The position numbers were made by a program, and so were the translations under genes. Positions 62,465-64,000 of a stretch of DNA of 64,000 bases are shown here, piece by piece. The notes under the pieces were generated by a model. It saw only the letters and a list, made by a program, of their open reading frames with translations. It did not search any database and was not told the origin of the DNA. The stretch is taken from assembly GCA_949373095.1 (NCBI GenBank), contig CASIBY010000018.1, positions 1-64,000 on the forward strand, given 5' to 3'. Numbering within the stretch: the first letter of the stretch is position 1; every line of letters begins with the position of its first letter. Source of the DNA: Candidatus Poseidoniaceae archaeon. GTDB lineage: Archaea; Thermoplasmatota; Poseidoniia; Poseidoniales; Poseidoniaceae.

Positions 62465-64000
62465 ATGGAAGGCGCAACCGACCCCAAAATGCTGGAAGAC
62501 CGGCTATTTTACAAAATGGGATTGCTTATCCACGACCGAAGAAAGTTCATGATGGCTTTCGGCCTTGCCTCGTGTATTTTGATGGGCAGCCTCATCACAA
62601 TCGGAGCGGATTGGGCTGAAGGATTTGGAGAAGATGATGTTGAATCCATCAATGCCGGAAGACTCATTTCAGAACGCTTTGCTGCAGATGAGGATGATGG
62701 TGGCCCATCCTTCCGATACGTTGTTTTTCACCCTACTCTCAATGACACTTCTTCGGAGTGGCAAGATGCAGTCAGGGAAGCGCTCTCTACGTTTGAGAAC
62801 CACCCTGAAGCGACGATTGAATATTCTTGGGACGAGGATGGTGTTGACCGTGATGACGTCATTGCACAGGACGAAGATGGACAATATGCCATCAATAAAG
62901 TGACCTTTAGCACGGACCGGAAGGAAGCAAAGCTTTTGGTCACCGAGTTGCATGATTCCATTGATTTGGACAGCGATTTCGACGGATGGATGACCGATGG
63001 TATCTTTGTGGAGTGGACCTTTGATGACCGAATCAAAAAGGACCTCATCAAAGCAGAAGTTGTTGCCGGACCCCTTACGCTCCTTATCCTAGGGTTGATC
63101 TTCGGTTCAGTCATTGCCGCCCTCTTGCCGATGGGAGTCGGTGGAGGCACATTGGTGGCTGCAGTTGGAATGACGATTTGGTTGTCCAATGTGACGGACG
63201 TGACCGTTTATGCAACCAACATTGTCTCCCTTATCGGCATCGGTGTATCCATTGATTATTCATTATTCTTAGTGAACCGTTTTCGGGAAGAATTGGACCG
63301 TGGCCACGATGTTCGAACGGCGACTGCTATGAGTTGTGCTACTGCTGGAAAAGCAGTGTTCTATTCTGGTATAACCGTCGCAATCGGACTTATGGGGATG
63401 TTGTTTTTCACCAACACTTCGCTGCCATCACTGGGAATCGGTGGAACCATTGCAGTCACCATTGCCATGATTTACTCAACCATCGTACTGCCAGCAGTTA
63501 TGGCTGCTCTTGGACCACGAATTAACAACTTCAAAATCCCCTATGCAATTGACATGCGAGCAAAGGACGATGGGATTTGGGCAAAGATCGCTAAGAAGGT
63601 CATGGACCGACCTTGGGCCGTCCTCATTCCCACCTTGATCTTGCTTATTGGTGCAGGACTTCCCTTTGCTTACGCTGAATTTTCACTGTCCTCTTGGAAG
63701 GCCCTACCGCCCGATGATGAATCCCGCCAGGGCATGGAACTGATTGACGAATTGTGGCCAGACCAAGCCGCAAATTCCATCTTCATCGTCATCGAAACCG
63801 ATGGCGCAGACCCCCTTTCCGAGGTTAATCTGAGGGCTCAACACGCTTACGTTTTGGAACTACTCAACGATTCAAGAGTCTCTGGAGGAATTGGCGTTTC
63901 ACTGCCCGCTCCTGGAATGACTGCTGATGAGGTGGTCCAATTTTGGGCCACACCTGATGAGATGATGCCTGTAGAGCAGCAAGCCATTCGCGATAGCCTC
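62465..64000 (+). CDS. MMPL/RND-superfamily transporter, 3' truncated by window end
   Basis: Not listed in the ORF track, because no stop occurs before base 64000. 512 open codons from ATG 62465 (MEGATDPKMLEDRLFYKMGLL). First helix FMMAFGLASCILMGSLITIGADW, then a ~180-residue extracellular domain (SERFAADEDDGGPSFRYVVFHPTL), then the helix bundle with VSLIGIGVSIDYSLFLVNRFREELDRGHD, the G-x-x-x-D-Y motif of MMPL proteins. AVFYSGITVAIGLMGMLFF follows. The second extracellular domain starts before the window ends. Substrate unknown; it is a distant relative of the 14877 gene. Confidence 0.88.
   Translation, partial: MEGATDPKMLEDRLFYKMGLLIHDRRKFMMAFGLASCILMGSLITIGADWAEGFGEDDVESINAGRLISERFAADEDDGGPSFRYVVFHPTLNDTSSEWQDAVREALSTFENHPEATIEYSWDEDGVDRDDVIAQDEDGQYAINKVTFSTDRKEAKLLVTELHDSIDLDSDFDGWMTDGIFVEWTFDDRIKKDLIKAEVVAGPLTLLILGLIFGSVIAALLPMGVGGGTLVAAVGMTIWLSNVTDVTVYATNIVSLIGIGVSIDYSLFLVNRFREELDRGHDVRTATAMSCATAGKAVFYSGITVAIGLMGMLFFTNTSLPSLGIGGTIAVTIAMIYSTIVLPAVMAALGPRINNFKIPYAIDMRAKDDGIWAKIAKKVMDRPWAVLIPTLILLIGAGLPFAYAEFSLSSWKALPPDDESRQGMELIDELWPDQAANSIFIVIETDGADPLSEVNLRAQHAYVLELLNDSRVSGGIGVSLPAPGMTADEVVQFWATPDEMMPVEQQAIRDSL

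Noticed and set aside
1-64000. Insertion sequences, prophage, integrases, rRNA
   Set aside because: No transposase, integrase or phage structural gene, and no rRNA-like sequence was seen on either strand.

Overview
The window reads as one stretch of an archaeal chromosome. RadA, RpoF (Rpb4-like), ribosomal protein L21e, Pus10, DUF655, KsgA and an archaeal-type initiator tRNA fix the domain. These genes sit beside FtsZ, exonuclease VII (XseA/XseB) and an unusually large set of secreted or membrane-anchored repeat proteins (thrombospondin type-3, FAS1, fibronectin-like, ELW repeats). That mix, with moderate GC and short intergenic gaps, fits an uncultivated marine Thermoplasmatota such as Marine Group II (Poseidoniales). 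This placement is inference; no 16S gene is present. There is no rRNA, CRISPR array, insertion sequence or prophage.

Layout. 1-408: end of a LysE-type exporter. 473-11037: a minus-strand pair, a giant surface protein with three blocks of nine ELW repeats plus Ig-like and calcium-binding repeats, followed 14 bp later by a helix-hairpin-helix/coiled-coil protein. Both are broken by many single-base indels. 11.1-14.8 kb: HTH_10 regulator, MscS channel and an HNH protein with paired helical repeats. 14.9-18.1 kb: RND/MMPL transporter. 18.1-24.2 kb: a translation/transcription cluster (pus10-rpl21e-rpoF-DUF655-ksgA), then an unknown Zn-ribbon protein, a 2Fe-2S ferredoxin and a small membrane protein. 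24.2-27.0 kb: CorA, xseA, xseB and a small MIP18-like protein. 27.0-30.6 kb, minus strand: membrane protein, thioredoxin-like protein, a tandem histone-fold-like protein, a small Cys protein and an M24 peptidase. 30.7-34.5 kb: membrane protein, orphan DNA methyltransferase, NTF2-like protein, DNase I-like nuclease and DsrE-like protein. 34.5-41 kb: an eight-domain FAS1 adhesin divergent from an HxlR regulator, a calcium-repeat membrane protein and a zinc-ribbon membrane protein separated by a long inverted repeat. 41.2-46.3 kb: cysteine hydrolase, Pgk, tRNA-Thr, amidohydrolase, small membrane protein and CAX antiporter. 46.3-52.9 kb: FN3-type membrane protein, CDP-alcohol transferase, AK6 kinase, a helical protein, tRNA-iMet and a lipoprotein. 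53-58.2 kb: RadA, FtsZ, two broken small genes, OsmC and isocitrate dehydrogenase. 58.3-64 kb: a helical-repeat/PIN protein, a four-helix membrane protein and a second MMPL transporter that runs off the end.

Several genes have their predicted ATG about 25-31 nt from an AT-rich TATA-like element, as expected for leaderless or short-leader archaeal transcripts. Genes inside clusters often carry GGAG/GGTGA-type sites or ATGA overlaps. Frameshifts cluster at homopolymers and inside repeats, and a one-base correction usually restores the family consensus, so sequencing or assembly error is more likely than gene decay. The most interesting items are the 3 x 9 ELW repeat protein, the tandem histone-fold-like protein, Pus10 with a SAP insertion, the HNH/LOTUS-like and helical-repeat/PIN fusions, and the 15-bp perfect inverted repeat at 40.6 kb.
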